The translations under genes and the position numbers were made by a program. DNA of 64,000 nucleotides, from the NCBI GenBank assembly GCA_017427945.1, contig JAFRRT010000007.1, forward strand, positions 19,438 through 83,437, read 5' to 3'. Below, in pieces: positions 38,659-47,530 of this stretch (its first letter is position 1; the number at the start of each line of letters is the position of its first letter). The stretch comes from Muribaculaceae bacterium. GTDB taxonomy: Bacteria > Bacteroidota > Bacteroidia > Bacteroidales > Muribaculaceae. The notes under the pieces are model-generated. The model ran no database searches. It was not told where the DNA came from and saw only the letters and a program-made list of their open reading frames with translations.

Positions 38659-39804
38659 ATGGCCAAGGACAAGAAGACGAAACTCAAAAACCCCTTTGTA
38701 AGTCAGGGATATATCGGGCCGGAATACTTTTGCGACCGTCAACTCGAAACCGAGCAGATGCTTAACCACTTCGAAAATGGCCGCAATATTACCCTTGTTG
38801 CGCCTCGACGAATTGGTAAAACTGGGCTGATTAAGCATCTTTTCTATCAAATTGAGCAGCAGAACAAGAATGCTGTTTGCCTTTATATCGACATTTTCGC
38901 CACCAAGAACCTGCGCGATTTCACCGAAATGTTCGGTTCTGCCGTCTTTAACGGCTTTGCCAAGCGGGAGAAGACCTTTCTTCAAAAGGCAGCTAACCTG
39001 GTGGGAAGCCTGCGACCGGTGTTTACCACCGACCCCTTGACCGGCATGCCCAAGATGGCCATCACCGTCGAGCCGTCGCACGCCCAGATCACCATTCAGC
39101 AGATCTTTGAATGGCTCAACAAGAGCCGCCGCGAGATTTATATCGCTATCGACGAGTTCCAGCAGATTGCCAACTACCCCGAAGAGGGCACCGAGGCCCT
39201 GCTGCGTTCCCACATCCAGTTTGCCGGCGGCATCCACTTCATCTTCGCCGGCAGCAAGTTCCACTTGATGGCCGAGATGTTCGGCTCGCCCAAGCGCCCC
39301 TTCTTCCAGAGCACCGAGATGATGGACCTCAAGCCCCTTGACAAGGAAGTCTATTACCGCTTCGCCAACGCCTTCTTCGAGAAAAAGCGCGGCAGCCTGG
39401 ACCATGACACGTTCATCAACCTGTATGACCGTTTTGAGGGACACACCTGGTATATCCAAAACGTGCTGAACAGGCTCTATGAGAACTGCCAGCACGTTAA
39501 AACCATGAATGAGGTGAACAGTGAGACCGTGCGCCTCGTCGAGAGCAAATCGCCGCAATACGAGAGCCTGGCGCAGTTCCTCTCCTCCAACCAGTTCAAC
39601 CTATTGAAAGCCATCGCCAGTGAGGGCATCGTCGCCGAGCCCATGGGCGGCAAGTTCATCCGCCAGCACAACCTGCTATCGCCCAGCATCGTGCAGTCAT
39701 CGCTGCGCGGCCTGCTCGACAAAGAAATCGTCTATCGCACCCCCAAGGGCTATATCATCTATGACCGCTTCATGAGCATCTGGCTCAAACGCACCTTCGG
39801 CTAA
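38659..39804 (+). CDS. AAA ATPase (archaeal-ATPase/STAND-like) with winged-helix C-terminus
   Basis: A 381-residue cytoplasmic P-loop ATPase. Walker A is in LVAPRRIGKTGLI (about residue 55), Walker B in IYIAIDEFQQIANYPEEG (about residue 165), sensor region HFIFAGSKFHLM. The last 100 residues (LLKAIASEGIVAEP, SLRGLLDKEIVYRTPKGYII) look like a winged helix. This is the type of ATPase found in many copies and in accessory regions of Bacteroidetes and archaea; functions are mostly unknown. It stands alone behind the repeat field, with no partner gene on its strand. Confidence 0.87.
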   Translation: MAKDKKTKLKNPFVSQGYIGPEYFCDRQLETEQMLNHFENGRNITLVAPRRIGKTGLIKHLFYQIEQQNKNAVCLYIDIFATKNLRDFTEMFGSAVFNGFAKREKTFLQKAANLVGSLRPVFTTDPLTGMPKMAITVEPSHAQITIQQIFEWLNKSRREIYIAIDEFQQIANYPEEGTEALLRSHIQFAGGIHFIFAGSKFHLMAEMFGSPKRPFFQSTEMMDLKPLDKEVYYRFANAFFEKKRGSLDHDTFINLYDRFEGHTWYIQNVLNRLYENCQHVKTMNEVNSETVRLVESKSPQYESLAQFLSSNQFNLLKAIASEGIVAEPMGGKFIRQHNLLSPSIVQSSLRGLLDKEIVYRTPKGYIIYDRFMSIWLKRTFG

Positions 39805-39914
39805 AAGCCGTTTTTAATAAATAACTATCAAAGCATTAGTATTTCTATTATAATTTTACATAAAATTTCCCGCCCGCAGGGCGGTTAATAATCGTGTGTG
39901 GATGTGCCGGCGGC

Positions 39915-40481
39915 CTATTTGTTGATGACCGAGGCGCAGATGTAAGCCAATACTGCTACCACGATAAACGCAATGATGACAGCCTTATCAACGCCCGGAA
40001 TTACCGACAGCATAGCAAACAATGACGTCTCCACTGCCACGATGCGGTTCAGCCGTGCGTTAATCAGGCATTGTTTCATACTGTCAACCCGCCCTCGGCC
40101 GTAAACCCAGCCCATGGTACTATAGGCTAAAGTAAGCGTTACAATCACGGCAAGCGTGATGAGCGCCAACACATGAAGTTCTCCGTTGCGGGAAGTCAAG
40201 GCGATGATCCAGGCAATGATGAGAATGAATGCCGCAGCGGCTTCAAACGCCGTGGACTCCTTGGTGCGCGGCAACCAGTTGGGGACCACAGTGCCCTTCC
40301 AAATCTCTTCCTTCTCGTGGGGGATAAAGAGCAACAAGAACGGTATAAATGAGATAAGTGCCAAGATATCTAATGCCGTCCCGCTGATGACTCTCTTAAC
40401 ATAGAGCATGATGAGGGCAATCAAGACAATTGAACTGAAGCCAACCATCATGAAGAGGGCTTTTTTGCTTATCCGTTTCAT
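39915..40481 (-). CDS. Small four-helix membrane protein, tandem paralogue 1
   Basis: A 188-residue protein with four to five membrane segments (ALFMMVGFSSIVLIALIMLY; AFILIIAWIIALTSRNGELH; VALITLAVIVTLTLAYST type; AMLSVIPGVDKAVIIAFIVV). It shares with its three upstream neighbours the pattern of a cytoplasmic T(K/R)E...A(F/V) stretch, then IIAWxIAL.(S/T)R. I do not recognise a named family. It is the last gene of the SPFH cluster, 51 bases after paralogue 2. Confidence 0.8.
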   Translation of the reverse strand: MKRISKKALFMMVGFSSIVLIALIMLYVKRVISGTALDILALISFIPFLLLFIPHEKEEIWKGTVVPNWLPRTKESTAFEAAAAFILIIAWIIALTSRNGELHVLALITLAVIVTLTLAYSTMGWVYGRGRVDSMKQCLINARLNRIVAVETSLFAMLSVIPGVDKAVIIAFIVVAVLAYICASVINK

Positions 40482-40532
40482 CGTTTCCTGATTCTTGAGT
40501 TATAATTCAGTTTTTACCATTTGTTATCGCTC

Positions 40533-41162
40533 CTATTTTGCCTTGTTAATCAAGATGCGGAAAACGATAACGGTGACAATCAACAAGGCAAATATGCAAA
40601 CGGCCAACCAGTTGTAATGCAAAGCCGGAGTGACGTACAAGACGAGAAACACCGCAATAATCAAAGCCATGATGCGGTCCATGCGCACAGCAAGACCCAC
40701 CTGCTTGGCATTGGTCAGTTTCCCCGCCAAGAAAAGAAAGCTTGGCGTGTACACATCAATCAGTAAAAATGCGATGCACGAGGTTAGCATGACCATATCG
40801 AAGATTTCCCGATAGAGGATTTCACCGCTGTCACCGATGAAATGACGAGAGACAAGCGCGATGGTCCATGCTGCAGCAACAAGGATGCCAGTTATGACCT
40901 CAAAGACGGTCCCCTCGCGGGTGCGGTCCACATTCACCGAATCGGGGTCGAATCCATCGTTCGACATGAACGTCGTCACCGGGTATTTGTACAGGATAAA
41001 CACCACCGCAGCAAGCGACAGGAACAGTATCGCAAACAAGGCCAGGACAAAAGTCAGACCACTCATATTGCCCATTCCCTGGAGCACACACAGGGGAATA
41101 ATAACGATGGCCTCTAAAATAGCCAAAGCCCACAAGGCGTGTTTTCTGTCAAAAGGTTTCAT
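40533..41162 (-). CDS. Small four-helix membrane protein, tandem paralogue 2
   Basis: A 209-residue protein with the same layout as paralogues 1 and 3: MKPFDRKHALWALAILEAIV, then the cytoplasmic SVNVDRTREGTVFEVITGIL, AAWTIALVSRHFI, and LTNAKQVGLAVRMDRIMALI before the last helices. The DRTREGTVFE stretch matches ARTKEGNIIE of paralogue 3. Its start lies 2 bases after the stop of paralogue 3, so the two are co-translated. Confidence 0.83.
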   Translation of the reverse strand: MKPFDRKHALWALAILEAIVIIPLCVLQGMGNMSGLTFVLALFAILFLSLAAVVFILYKYPVTTFMSNDGFDPDSVNVDRTREGTVFEVITGILVAAAWTIALVSRHFIGDSGEILYREIFDMVMLTSCIAFLLIDVYTPSFLFLAGKLTNAKQVGLAVRMDRIMALIIAVFLVLYVTPALHYNWLAVCIFALLIVTVIVFRILINKAK

Positions 41163-41164
41163 AA

Positions 41165-41803
41165 CTATTTCAGTTTATTAGTTAGGATATGGGCTATAAT
41201 CGTGAAGAGTAATAGCATGTAGAGAGCCATTTTTTCAAGGAAGAAATGGGATATTGCCTGACCAAAGATGGCAGAGCATATGCATACCAAGGCAAGAATT
41301 AGAGCCATAATGCGGCTTAATTTTATGGCAAGGTTAACTTGCTTCATGTTTGTCAATTCTCCCATTCCGATAATAGCACCAGGCTTATAGACTTGGACGA
41401 GAGACAGCACTACGCAAAAGGTTAATATGACCCAAGTGAAAATCTGGAAGTAGTTAACCCCTCCCTCGGCGTTGATGAATCGTCGGGTCGCGAGCGCAAT
41501 CACCCAAGCAATAATGACCATTAGGCCTGAGACGGCTTCAATGATGTTCCCTTCCTTTGTGCGGGCTACATGGACTTTCTCTATATCAAAGCCGTCATGG
41601 ACCTTGGATTCATGGGCCGGGTATTTAAGAATGATGAAAATAGAAGCGATGAAATAGAGGCTTATCAAGACCGTACCAGAAACAAACATGGCAGCTTCGT
41701 TTACCTTGTCGCCATCCGTAGCGAGGAAGGCAGAAAGGACGATAAGCAGGAATGTGATCACTCCCATGATGCCCATGATCGTCGTTCGTTTAATCGGTTT
41801 CAT
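41165..41803 (-). CDS. Small four-helix membrane protein, tandem paralogue 3
   Basis: A 212-residue protein, MKPIKRTTIMGIMGVITFLL at the start, then VHVARTKEGNIIEAVSGLMV, IIAWVIALATRRFI, and LTNMKQVNLAIKLSRIMALI. The start is set at 41803 because the 17 bases around the start codon (41801-41817) are identical to those of paralogue 4 (42537-42553), including the leader. An in-frame ATG at 41905 lies inside paralogue 4. Confidence 0.83.
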   Translation of the reverse strand: MKPIKRTTIMGIMGVITFLLIVLSAFLATDGDKVNEAAMFVSGTVLISLYFIASIFIILKYPAHESKVHDGFDIEKVHVARTKEGNIIEAVSGLMVIIAWVIALATRRFINAEGGVNYFQIFTWVILTFCVVLSLVQVYKPGAIIGMGELTNMKQVNLAIKLSRIMALILALVCICSAIFGQAISHFFLEKMALYMLLLFTIIAHILTNKLK

Positions 41804-41837
41804 AATCCTATGATTTTTTTGTGAATAATTTACATTG

Positions 41838-42539
41838 TTATTGTTGGTCGGTGGATTGATCATTTTCAAGCGGTTTTTCCAAGTCTTCCAGGCTAGGATT
41901 AACATTCTTGATAGCCATATCCCAAATGAAAAGACCTATCAGGGCAGCAATCAATATGATTGGCAGAATTTTAACCATGGCATTTGACGGTAGCAGGTAT
42001 CTGAGAGCATCGGACAGAACCACCAAAGCACTGACTAGCCCCATCACATGAATGCGGATGGTGTGCTGCTTGACCTGTTTAATTCCCAAGGGCTCCCACA
42101 TGCCGCCATATCTCTTGGGCAGATAGTTGTCAACAAGACATAGGATGGCAGTAATCGTGCAAATCACGACATTATAGGATCCGTGACCAATACCCAAGCC
42201 GAGCAGGCCTTTCCTGATAATGAGCACCCATGCGATGAACAGGATGACGAGTGTCATCGAGTCACAACACATTCCCGCAAGGGTGGGTCTCAATTGGATG
42301 GTCCGGCTCACGTGATCGTCTATTGCATTGTCATTACCACCAGCCTTGCCTGATTGCTCCTGGCCATGTTTGCGCGATTTCCAGATTTTTAAGACATTGA
42401 CAATGACTCCAACTACACAGATAGTGGCCAGCGTGTTGAAAAGAAAACTATCGATGAAGCCATTGTGGCGCAAATAGTATAGCCCCGACGCAAGAAGCAA
42501 CGAGAGGCAAATCATTACTATTGGTTTGGAATCTTTCAT
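41838..42539 (-). CDS. Small four-helix membrane protein, tandem paralogue 4 (most diverged)
   Basis: A 233-residue protein starting MKDSKPIVMICLSLLLASGL. It keeps IKQVKQHTIRIHVMGLVSAL in place of the LTNxKQVxLAxxxxRIMALI stretch and AWVLIIRKGLLG in place of AWxIALxxR. Its cytoplasmic loop (about residues 60-85) is longer and polar. It lies 69 bases after the ribbon-helix-helix gene and shares its ribosome-binding region with paralogue 3. Confidence 0.8.
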   Translation of the reverse strand: MKDSKPIVMICLSLLLASGLYYLRHNGFIDSFLFNTLATICVVGVIVNVLKIWKSRKHGQEQSGKAGGNDNAIDDHVSRTIQLRPTLAGMCCDSMTLVILFIAWVLIIRKGLLGLGIGHGSYNVVICTITAILCLVDNYLPKRYGGMWEPLGIKQVKQHTIRIHVMGLVSALVVLSDALRYLLPSNAMVKILPIILIAALIGLFIWDMAIKNVNPSLEDLEKPLENDQSTDQQ

Positions 42540-42608
42540 AATCCTATGATTTTCTGGTTGATAATGCATTGCTGGCGCTCATGAAATCGCACATCTTGCA
42601 TGGCTTTG

Positions 42609-42818
42609 TCAATCATTGCTGCCATTGTCGTCGGTTTGGCTATCGGGATTGGTTTTCTTCTTTTTGGGCAGACGGCGGGCCTTGCGCAGCGCCTCGGTGA
42701 TGATCCACTGCAACTGGCCGTTGGTGGAACGGAACTCGTCGGCTGCCCATTTTTCAATGGCATCCATCGTGTCGCTGTCGACACGCAGGATGAAACTCTT
42801 TGTGGCTTTCTTTGCCAT
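42609..42818 (-). CDS. Arc-type ribbon-helix-helix DNA-binding protein
   Basis: A 69-residue protein: MAKKATKSFILRVDSDTMDA gives the beta strand (SFILRVD), followed by two helices (TMDAIEKWAADEF and TNGQLQWIITEALRKA) and a basic tail (RRLPKKKK). Such proteins dimerise and bind operators by the paired strand. In Bacteroidales this type is often encoded right after an SPFH gene, as here. It may regulate this cluster; that is inference. Confidence 0.9.
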   Translation of the reverse strand: MAKKATKSFILRVDSDTMDAIEKWAADEFRSTNGQLQWIITEALRKARRLPKKKKTNPDSQTDDNGSND

Positions 42819-42851
42819 AGTCTGCAGGTTGTTTGATTGGTTTGTTCTTTT

Positions 42852-42927
42852 GGTTTAGAGTCTAGAAGGTGAAATCACCTCTAAACCCTAAACCTTAAAC
42901 TCTAAACCTTCTGTTTCGGCGAAACAG
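42852..42927. repeat. Inverted repeats between the SPFH and RHH genes
   Basis: GGTTTAGAGT at 42852-42861 is exactly complementary to ACTCTAAACC at 42899-42908. Next to it CTGTTTC-GGC-GAAACAG at 42911-42927 is a 7-bp hairpin just after the SPFH stop codon. The segment can fold as one long structure and may reduce read-through into the downstream genes. Confidence 0.65.
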
Positions 42928-42931
42928 GAAT

Positions 42932-43900
42932 TTACTGATTCAGCGTGCCGGTGTTGACCACGGGCTGAGCCTGTTCGTCGGCGCACAGGACAACAAGCAG
43001 GTTGCTCACCATGGCGGCTTTCTTGTCGTCGTCGAGTTCAACAATCTCCTCGCTCGATAGCTTGTCAAGGGCCATCTTGACCATGCTCACGGCGCCCTCG
43101 ACGATCTTCTCGCGGGCCGTGATGATGGCGCTGGCCTGCTGGCGGCGCAACATCACGGCAGCAATCTCGGGAGCATAGGCCAGATAGTTGATGCGGGCCT
43201 CAACGACCTCGATACCGGCGAGCGACAGGCGCTCGTTGAGCTTGGCCTCGAGCTGCTCGGTGATCTCGTCACCACCCGAGCGCAAGGTCAGTTCCTTGGT
43301 ATTCTCGTCGTTGTCGTCATAGGCATACTGTCCGGCAACCTGCCTCAAGGCGGCATAGCTCTGGACGCTCACGAAGTTCTCCAGGGCGTGCATCAGACCC
43401 TTGGTGTCGCCACCGATGCTGCCCGTAGTCGAAGCCATCGTCTGGGAATCCACTTCAAACAGGGCCTTATAGGTATCCTTCAATCTCCAAACCAGTACCA
43501 GACCTATCATCACGGGGTTACCCACCTTGTCGTTGACCTTGATGGGCTCGGCGTCGAGGTTGCGGGCACGCAGCGATACCTTCTTGGTGCTATAGAAAGG
43601 ATTAATCCAATAGAATCCCGTGCGCGTGAATGTACCGCTGTATTTACCGAACCAGGTGGTCACCCTGGCGGTATTGGGTTCCAGCATCAGGAATCCACCC
43701 AAAATCAGAATTTCGCAGATTGCCAAAATAATGCTAATTGCCATCAGCACACCGGCAAGCCAGCCGTGGTTAGGCATTTCAAACAAGACGATGCTCTTAT
43801 AGACTCCCCACACGGCAAGAACCGGCAACAGCAAAGCGACGAACAGCATGAAGAAGCCATTCATGGTTACACCCTTGAAATTAAATTCCTTTGTTTCCAT
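42932..43900 (-). CDS. SPFH/band-7 membrane protein
   Basis: A 322-residue stomatin/prohibitin-like protein. Two N-terminal hydrophobic segments ([19 protein letters not shown] and [20 protein letters not shown]), then the SPFH domain from [20 protein letters not shown], with [20 protein letters not shown] and [20 protein letters not shown], and a helical region ([20 protein letters not shown]). SPFH proteins form large membrane rings or microdomains. The start [10 protein letters not shown] is set at 43900. It is the first gene of the minus-strand cluster with the RHH protein and four membrane paralogues. A TATCTTTG box lies at 43952-43959. Confidence 0.93.
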   Translation of the reverse strand: METKEFNFKGVTMNGFFMLFVALLLPVLAVWGVYKSIVLFEMPNHGWLAGVLMAISIILAICEILILGGFLMLEPNTARVTTWFGKYSGTFTRTGFYWINPFYSTKKVSLRARNLDAEPIKVNDKVGNPVMIGLVLVWRLKDTYKALFEVDSQTMASTTGSIGGDTKGLMHALENFVSVQSYAALRQVAGQYAYDDNDENTKELTLRSGGDEITEQLEAKLNERLSLAGIEVVEARINYLAYAPEIAAVMLRRQQASAIITAREKIVEGAVSMVKMALDKLSSEEIVELDDDKKAAMVSNLLVVLCADEQAQPVVNTGTLNQ

Positions 43901-43951
43901 AATCGTAAAAGTTGAAAAGGTTATTATTAAATTGATATCATTTTGATATCG

Positions 43952-43959
43952 CAAAGATA
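43952..43959 (-). promoter_or_regulatory. -7 promoter element of the SPFH cluster
   Basis: TATCTTTG on the minus strand, 51 bases before the SPFH start codon. No good -33 box is seen. Confidence 0.55.
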
Positions 43960-44125
43960 TATACAAATCTTGTTCCCTTGTATATACTTTTTCCGCTTTT
44001 AACAATAATTTAACACAAATAGTTAAAGAATATAAAAATTTGACTTAAAGTGGTGAGATTGTGGCAAAAACTGTATTTTTGTCACATTACAAACTGTCCC
44101 CAGTGGACGCAAAACTCGTGTAGTT

Positions 44126-44482
44126 ATGAAAAAGTTTCTGACATTCTTGATTATTTTGGCTGTGATCATGTACTTCACACGCCCCGGTGCCGAGAAGCAC
44201 AAAGAAGCCATCGCCGACAAAATCGTCAAGGCGACCGCCGACGGCGGACTGGACAGCACTGCCATTGTGTGCTGGGACTTTGAAGGAAAGAACGAGGAAT
44301 TACTCAAGCAGGCTAAAGAAAAGCCCGAAGAAGCCCGTAAAGCCATTGCCGAGGAAATCGGTAAGACACTGACGCTAAAAAACTTCTGGCTGTGCAACGT
44401 GGGCACCGTCAACTACAACGGCAAGCAGCAGAACGTATCACTCGGTATGTTCGGGCACGTTTTTTGCACAGGGGTGAAATGA
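44126..44482 (+). CDS. Small membrane-anchored protein of the DUF4359-like type
   Basis: A 118-residue protein with one N-terminal membrane segment (FLTFLIILAVIMYFT) and an exported domain. The opening RPGAEKHKEAIADKIVKA and the ending GKQQNVSLGMFGHVF match, with the same spacing, the C-terminal domain of the next gene (NRQAHEQAIQEVTKAW and NQDKMVSLGLFGHVF). The pattern resembles DUF4359. Function unknown. A TATTTTTG box at 44074-44081 may be its promoter. Confidence 0.8.
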   Translation: MKKFLTFLIILAVIMYFTRPGAEKHKEAIADKIVKATADGGLDSTAIVCWDFEGKNEELLKQAKEKPEEARKAIAEEIGKTLTLKNFWLCNVGTVNYNGKQQNVSLGMFGHVFCTGVK

Positions 44483-44540
44483 GCTTTTAGCTTTTAACTA
44501 TCTAGACAGGAATTTACATTAAAACAAGAGTAAAGAGATT

Positions 44541-45476
44541 ATGGAATTTCACATGATTAAAAATGGAAAACAGGAAGGCCCGTTTTCCATCGAAGAATTA
44601 TCTCAAGAGGGAATAACCCCCGAGAGCGAAGTGTGGGCACCCGGCATGGCCGACTGGATGCAGGCAGGCGATGTGCCCGAACTCACCGCTGTGCTGCAAC
44701 GAGCCGAGTTTGAGGCATCGCAACAGGCTGCACGTGCTGCCGAGAACCAGCCGACGATGGGTCAGCCTTATGAGCCCTCTACCCCTCCGAGCTATTCTCC
44801 TTCACAAACTCCTCCGCGTGTACCCATTGAGGAGCCCAAGAAGAAAAGCGGCTGCACGCCGTGGCTCATCGCAGCGCTCGTGCTGGCCATCTTGTTTGCC
44901 ACGATGGTATTCACCTGCCCCAACCGTCAGGCGCATGAGCAGGCCATTCAGGAAGTCACCAAGGCTTGGGTGGGCGACAAGGTAGATGAGAACCTGGGTG
45001 CCATCACCGGCGTTGGAGGCGTGTTTGGCGACCTCATCAACAAGGCCCTCAAGGAGCTCACGGGCTTCGGCACCGACAAGGTCATCTCCAACTACCTCGA
45101 CGTGAAGAATTATGTTGTATGCTCGGTGGGCCGCATGAGCATCGGCGACAATCAGGACAAGATGGTATCGCTGGGTCTGTTCGGCCACGTGTTCACCTTC
45201 GGCAAAGATGACATCGAGAAGGCATGGACCCGCGCCATGGATGACTATGAGTCACGCCACAATGTGACCCCGCCGCCAGCTCCTCAGCCCCAGCAGGAAG
45301 AGGAGGAAGATGCCTATACCGGAGAGAAGGACAACGACCCGATGGGACTGCCCGACAGCATCATGGGCATCGAGGTCCCCGAGGGCATGGACTCCATGGT
45401 CAACCAGATGGCCAACGAAGCCATCCGCATGGCCAAGGAATGGGCCAAGCAACAAATCGACAACCTGGGTAAGTAA
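44541..45476 (+). CDS. GYF_2 domain protein with membrane helix and DUF4359-like domain
   Basis: A 311-residue protein. Residues 1-52 are a GYF_2 domain (MIKNGKQEGPFSIEELSQEG, then WAPGMADWMQAGDVPEL). A Pro/Gln-rich linker follows, then one membrane helix (WLIAALVLAILFATMVF, about residue 118) and the same exported domain as the preceding small protein (about 135-230). The C-terminal 80 residues are acidic. The layout suggests a GYF domain in the cytoplasm sensing or binding proline-rich partners and a domain outside. It is 58 bases after its relative; a strong terminator follows. Confidence 0.85.
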   Translation: MEFHMIKNGKQEGPFSIEELSQEGITPESEVWAPGMADWMQAGDVPELTAVLQRAEFEASQQAARAAENQPTMGQPYEPSTPPSYSPSQTPPRVPIEEPKKKSGCTPWLIAALVLAILFATMVFTCPNRQAHEQAIQEVTKAWVGDKVDENLGAITGVGGVFGDLINKALKELTGFGTDKVISNYLDVKNYVVCSVGRMSIGDNQDKMVSLGLFGHVFTFGKDDIEKAWTRAMDDYESRHNVTPPPAPQPQQEEEEDAYTGEKDNDPMGLPDSIMGIEVPEGMDSMVNQMANEAIRMAKEWAKQQIDNLGK

Positions 45477-45498
45477 TCCCCAAAGTCCAGAACCGAAC

Positions 45499-45550
45499 AA
45501 GCCGGACAGCCGCCAACAGGGGCCGTCCGGCTTAATTTATTGCTCAGTCC
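45499..45550 (+). terminator. Terminator after the GYF_2 gene
   Basis: AAGCCGGAC at 45499-45507 pairs with GTCCGGCTT at 45535-45543, followed by AATTTATT. Confidence 0.78.
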
Positions 45551-45583
45551 TGCAACGACTGGCAGAGGAAATCGGGGTGAGAA

Positions 45584-45615
45584 TTGGGCAGATTATTAAA
45601 TTTATTGTACCTTTG
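45584..45615 (+). promoter_or_regulatory. Promoter of tyrS
   Basis: TTG at 45584-45586, 21 bases, then TACCTTTG at 45608-45615. It overlaps an in-frame ATG at 45584, which excludes that ATG as the start of tyrS. Confidence 0.7.
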
Positions 45616-45661
45616 CCCTTCAATTAGAGAAAATAACAAACTAAAAAACGATAAAACAACA

Positions 45662-46957
45662 ATGAATTTTGTAGAAGAACTGAAATGGCGCGGGATGATC
45701 AATGACATCATGCCTGGCACCGAAGAGCAACTCAACAAGGAAATGACCAGCGGATATGTGGGTATCGACCCGACCGCCGACTCGCTGCACATTGGACACC
45801 TGGTGGGCGTAATGATGCTCAAGCATCTGCAGCGTGCCGGACACCGTCCCATCGCCTTGATTGGCGGCGCCACGGGAATGATTGGTGACCCCTCGATGAA
45901 GTCGCAGGAGCGCAAGCTCATCGACGAGGAGACGCTGCGTCACAACCAGGAGTGCATCCGTCAGCAGTTGGCCAAGTTCCTTGATTTCGACAGCGACGCG
46001 CCTAACCATGCCATCGTGGTGAATAACTATGACTGGATGAAGGAATTCTCGTTCCTGAGCTTCATCCGCGACATCGGCAAGCACATTACCGTCAACTATA
46101 TGATGGCCAAGGACAGTGTGAAGAAACGTTTGGCTGCCAATGCCGACCACGGCATGTCGTTCACCGAGTTCTCCTACCAGCTGCTGCAGGGATATGACTT
46201 CCTCCACCTCTATGAGACCGAGGGTTGCAAGTTGCAGATGGGCGGTAGTGACCAGTGGGGCAACATTACCACCGGTACCGAGCTCATCCGCCGCATGAAC
46301 GGCGGCGAGGCCTACGCCATTACCTGCCCGCTCATCACCAAGAGCGACGGCACCAAGTTCGGCAAGACCGAGGGCGGCAACGTATGGCTCGACCCCAAGC
46401 GCACCTCTCCTTACAAGTTCTACCAGTTCTGGATCAACGTCAGTGATGAGGATGCCAAGAAATACATCAAGATCTTCACTAACCTGTCCCAGGAAGAGAT
46501 TGCCGAGCTGACGGCCGAGCAGGATAAGGATCCCGGCTTGCGTCCGCTGCAAAAGCGTCTTGCACAGGAGATTACTACGATGGTACACAGCGCCGAGGAA
46601 TATGAGAATGCCGTTGAGGCTTCACAAATCCTCTTCTCGAACAAAGCCAAGGACATCCTGCACAAGATTGACGAGGAAACCCTGTTAAGCGTGTTTGAGG
46701 GCGTTCCTCGATTTGAGGTTCCCCGCAGTGCCATCGAGGAGGGTACCCCGATGATTTCGCTGCTTACCGAGGTTGCTCCCGTCTTCCCCAGCAAGGGCGA
46801 GATGCGCAAGCTTACCCAGGGCGGTGGCGTGAGCGTCAACAAGGAGAAACTGGCCGACCCCAACATGCCTGCCAGCACCGACCTCATGCTCAACGGCAAG
46901 TATATCCTTGCCCAAAAGGGTAAGAAGAACTACTACCTGCTCATTGTAAAGGATTAA
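45662..46957 (+). CDS. tyrS: Tyrosyl-tRNA synthetase
   Basis: Class I aminoacyl-tRNA synthetase that charges tRNA-Tyr. The 431 residues contain the HIGH motif in [15 protein letters not shown] (about residue 45), tyrosine-binding residues in [14 protein letters not shown] and [12 protein letters not shown], the KMSKS-equivalent [13 protein letters not shown] (about residue 235), and a C-terminal S4-like RNA-binding domain ([19 protein letters not shown]). The start [13 protein letters not shown] follows the promoter by about 45 bases. Single-gene unit. Confidence 0.98.
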   Translation: MNFVEELKWRGMINDIMPGTEEQLNKEMTSGYVGIDPTADSLHIGHLVGVMMLKHLQRAGHRPIALIGGATGMIGDPSMKSQERKLIDEETLRHNQECIRQQLAKFLDFDSDAPNHAIVVNNYDWMKEFSFLSFIRDIGKHITVNYMMAKDSVKKRLAANADHGMSFTEFSYQLLQGYDFLHLYETEGCKLQMGGSDQWGNITTGTELIRRMNGGEAYAITCPLITKSDGTKFGKTEGGNVWLDPKRTSPYKFYQFWINVSDEDAKKYIKIFTNLSQEEIAELTAEQDKDPGLRPLQKRLAQEITTMVHSAEEYENAVEASQILFSNKAKDILHKIDEETLLSVFEGVPRFEVPRSAIEEGTPMISLLTEVAPVFPSKGEMRKLTQGGGVSVNKEKLADPNMPASTDLMLNGKYILAQKGKKNYYLLIVKD

Positions 46958-47074
46958 GTCCGGTTCCATATCCTCATTTTTAACTGTCTCAAGAATCGAT
47001 AGTTTGACTTCAATGCATAACCATAATGGAGATGCTCTCCGCTACATTATTAACCTATAAAGAATTCAACGATT

Positions 47075-47329
47075 ATGGAAGATTCGAACAACACGAAAGC
47101 TAATGATCTTCTTACTAAAGAAGAACTCGAAGCACTCAAAGAACTGCTGAAGCAACTTGAGAATGGGGACCTGACAGAGAAGGAAATCGATGCTGTAATG
47201 AAGAAACTGGAAAAGTATCTTACAAAGGATCAGATCGATAGGCTTCTCAAGAAGATGCGAACAAAAATCTGGGGCACGCTGACCGACCGAGAGAAGGCCG
47301 AAATTCTCGGCAATTTGCCGCCCGCATGA
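47075..47329 (+). CDS. Small charged helical protein, unknown function
   Basis: An 84-residue protein without signal or membrane segment. It is nearly all helical, with Leu/Lys/Glu heptads (TKEELEALKELLKQLENGDL, EKEIDAVMKKLEKYLTKDQI). I do not recognise a family. The region is more AT-rich than tyrS. Coding is supported by a clean start, plausible codon use and no competing frame, but not by homology. Confidence 0.6.
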   Translation: MEDSNNTKANDLLTKEELEALKELLKQLENGDLTEKEIDAVMKKLEKYLTKDQIDRLLKKMRTKIWGTLTDREKAEILGNLPPA

Positions 47330-47414
47330 GCTGATTAGCGGCTCGTGACTGCTTTTCAGATGAGTGATTCTGTAAAAAATCCATCTAAAAAGATTGCAAA
47401 TCAAAAAAAAGCAG

Positions 47415-47422
47415 TAATTTTG
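47415..47422 (+). promoter_or_regulatory. -7 promoter element of tRNA-Gln
   Basis: TAATTTTG, with TTG 18 bases upstream. It is separated from the tRNA by about 108 bases that include a palindromic repeat. Confidence 0.55.
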
Positions 47423-47440
47423 CACCGCATTTAGAGAATG

Positions 47441-47494
47441 CTGGCTGCGACGCAGCCATCGAAAGTAAACTTTCATAGCATTCGACTTGCACAG
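47441..47494. repeat. Palindrome-rich repeat in the tRNA-Gln leader
   Basis: GGCTGCGACGCAGCC is a perfect stem around one base, and GAAAGTAAACTTTC is a second one. The order and spacing (GGCTGCG..CAGCCAT, GAAAGTAAACTTTC, CTTGCACA) match the elements at 60727-60780 and, reversed, at 38221-38276. Confidence 0.7.
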
Positions 47495-47530
47495 CATTTG
47501 TGGCAGGCAACTGTCCAAATGACATAGGAT

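Noticed and set aside
38596-39558. 320-codon open frame opposite the AAA ATPase
   Set aside because: The plus strand carries Walker A and B motifs; the opposite frame shows no family features.
38659-39804. Transposase for the repeat fields
   Set aside because: The ATPase has Walker motifs with a winged helix but no DDE or Tyr recombinase signature; no integrase is found in the window.
42536-42784. 82-codon frame overlapping the ribbon-helix-helix gene
   Set aside because: Same strand, different frame; composition is Ser/Pro/Arg-rich as in shadow frames, while the other frame is a clear RHH protein.
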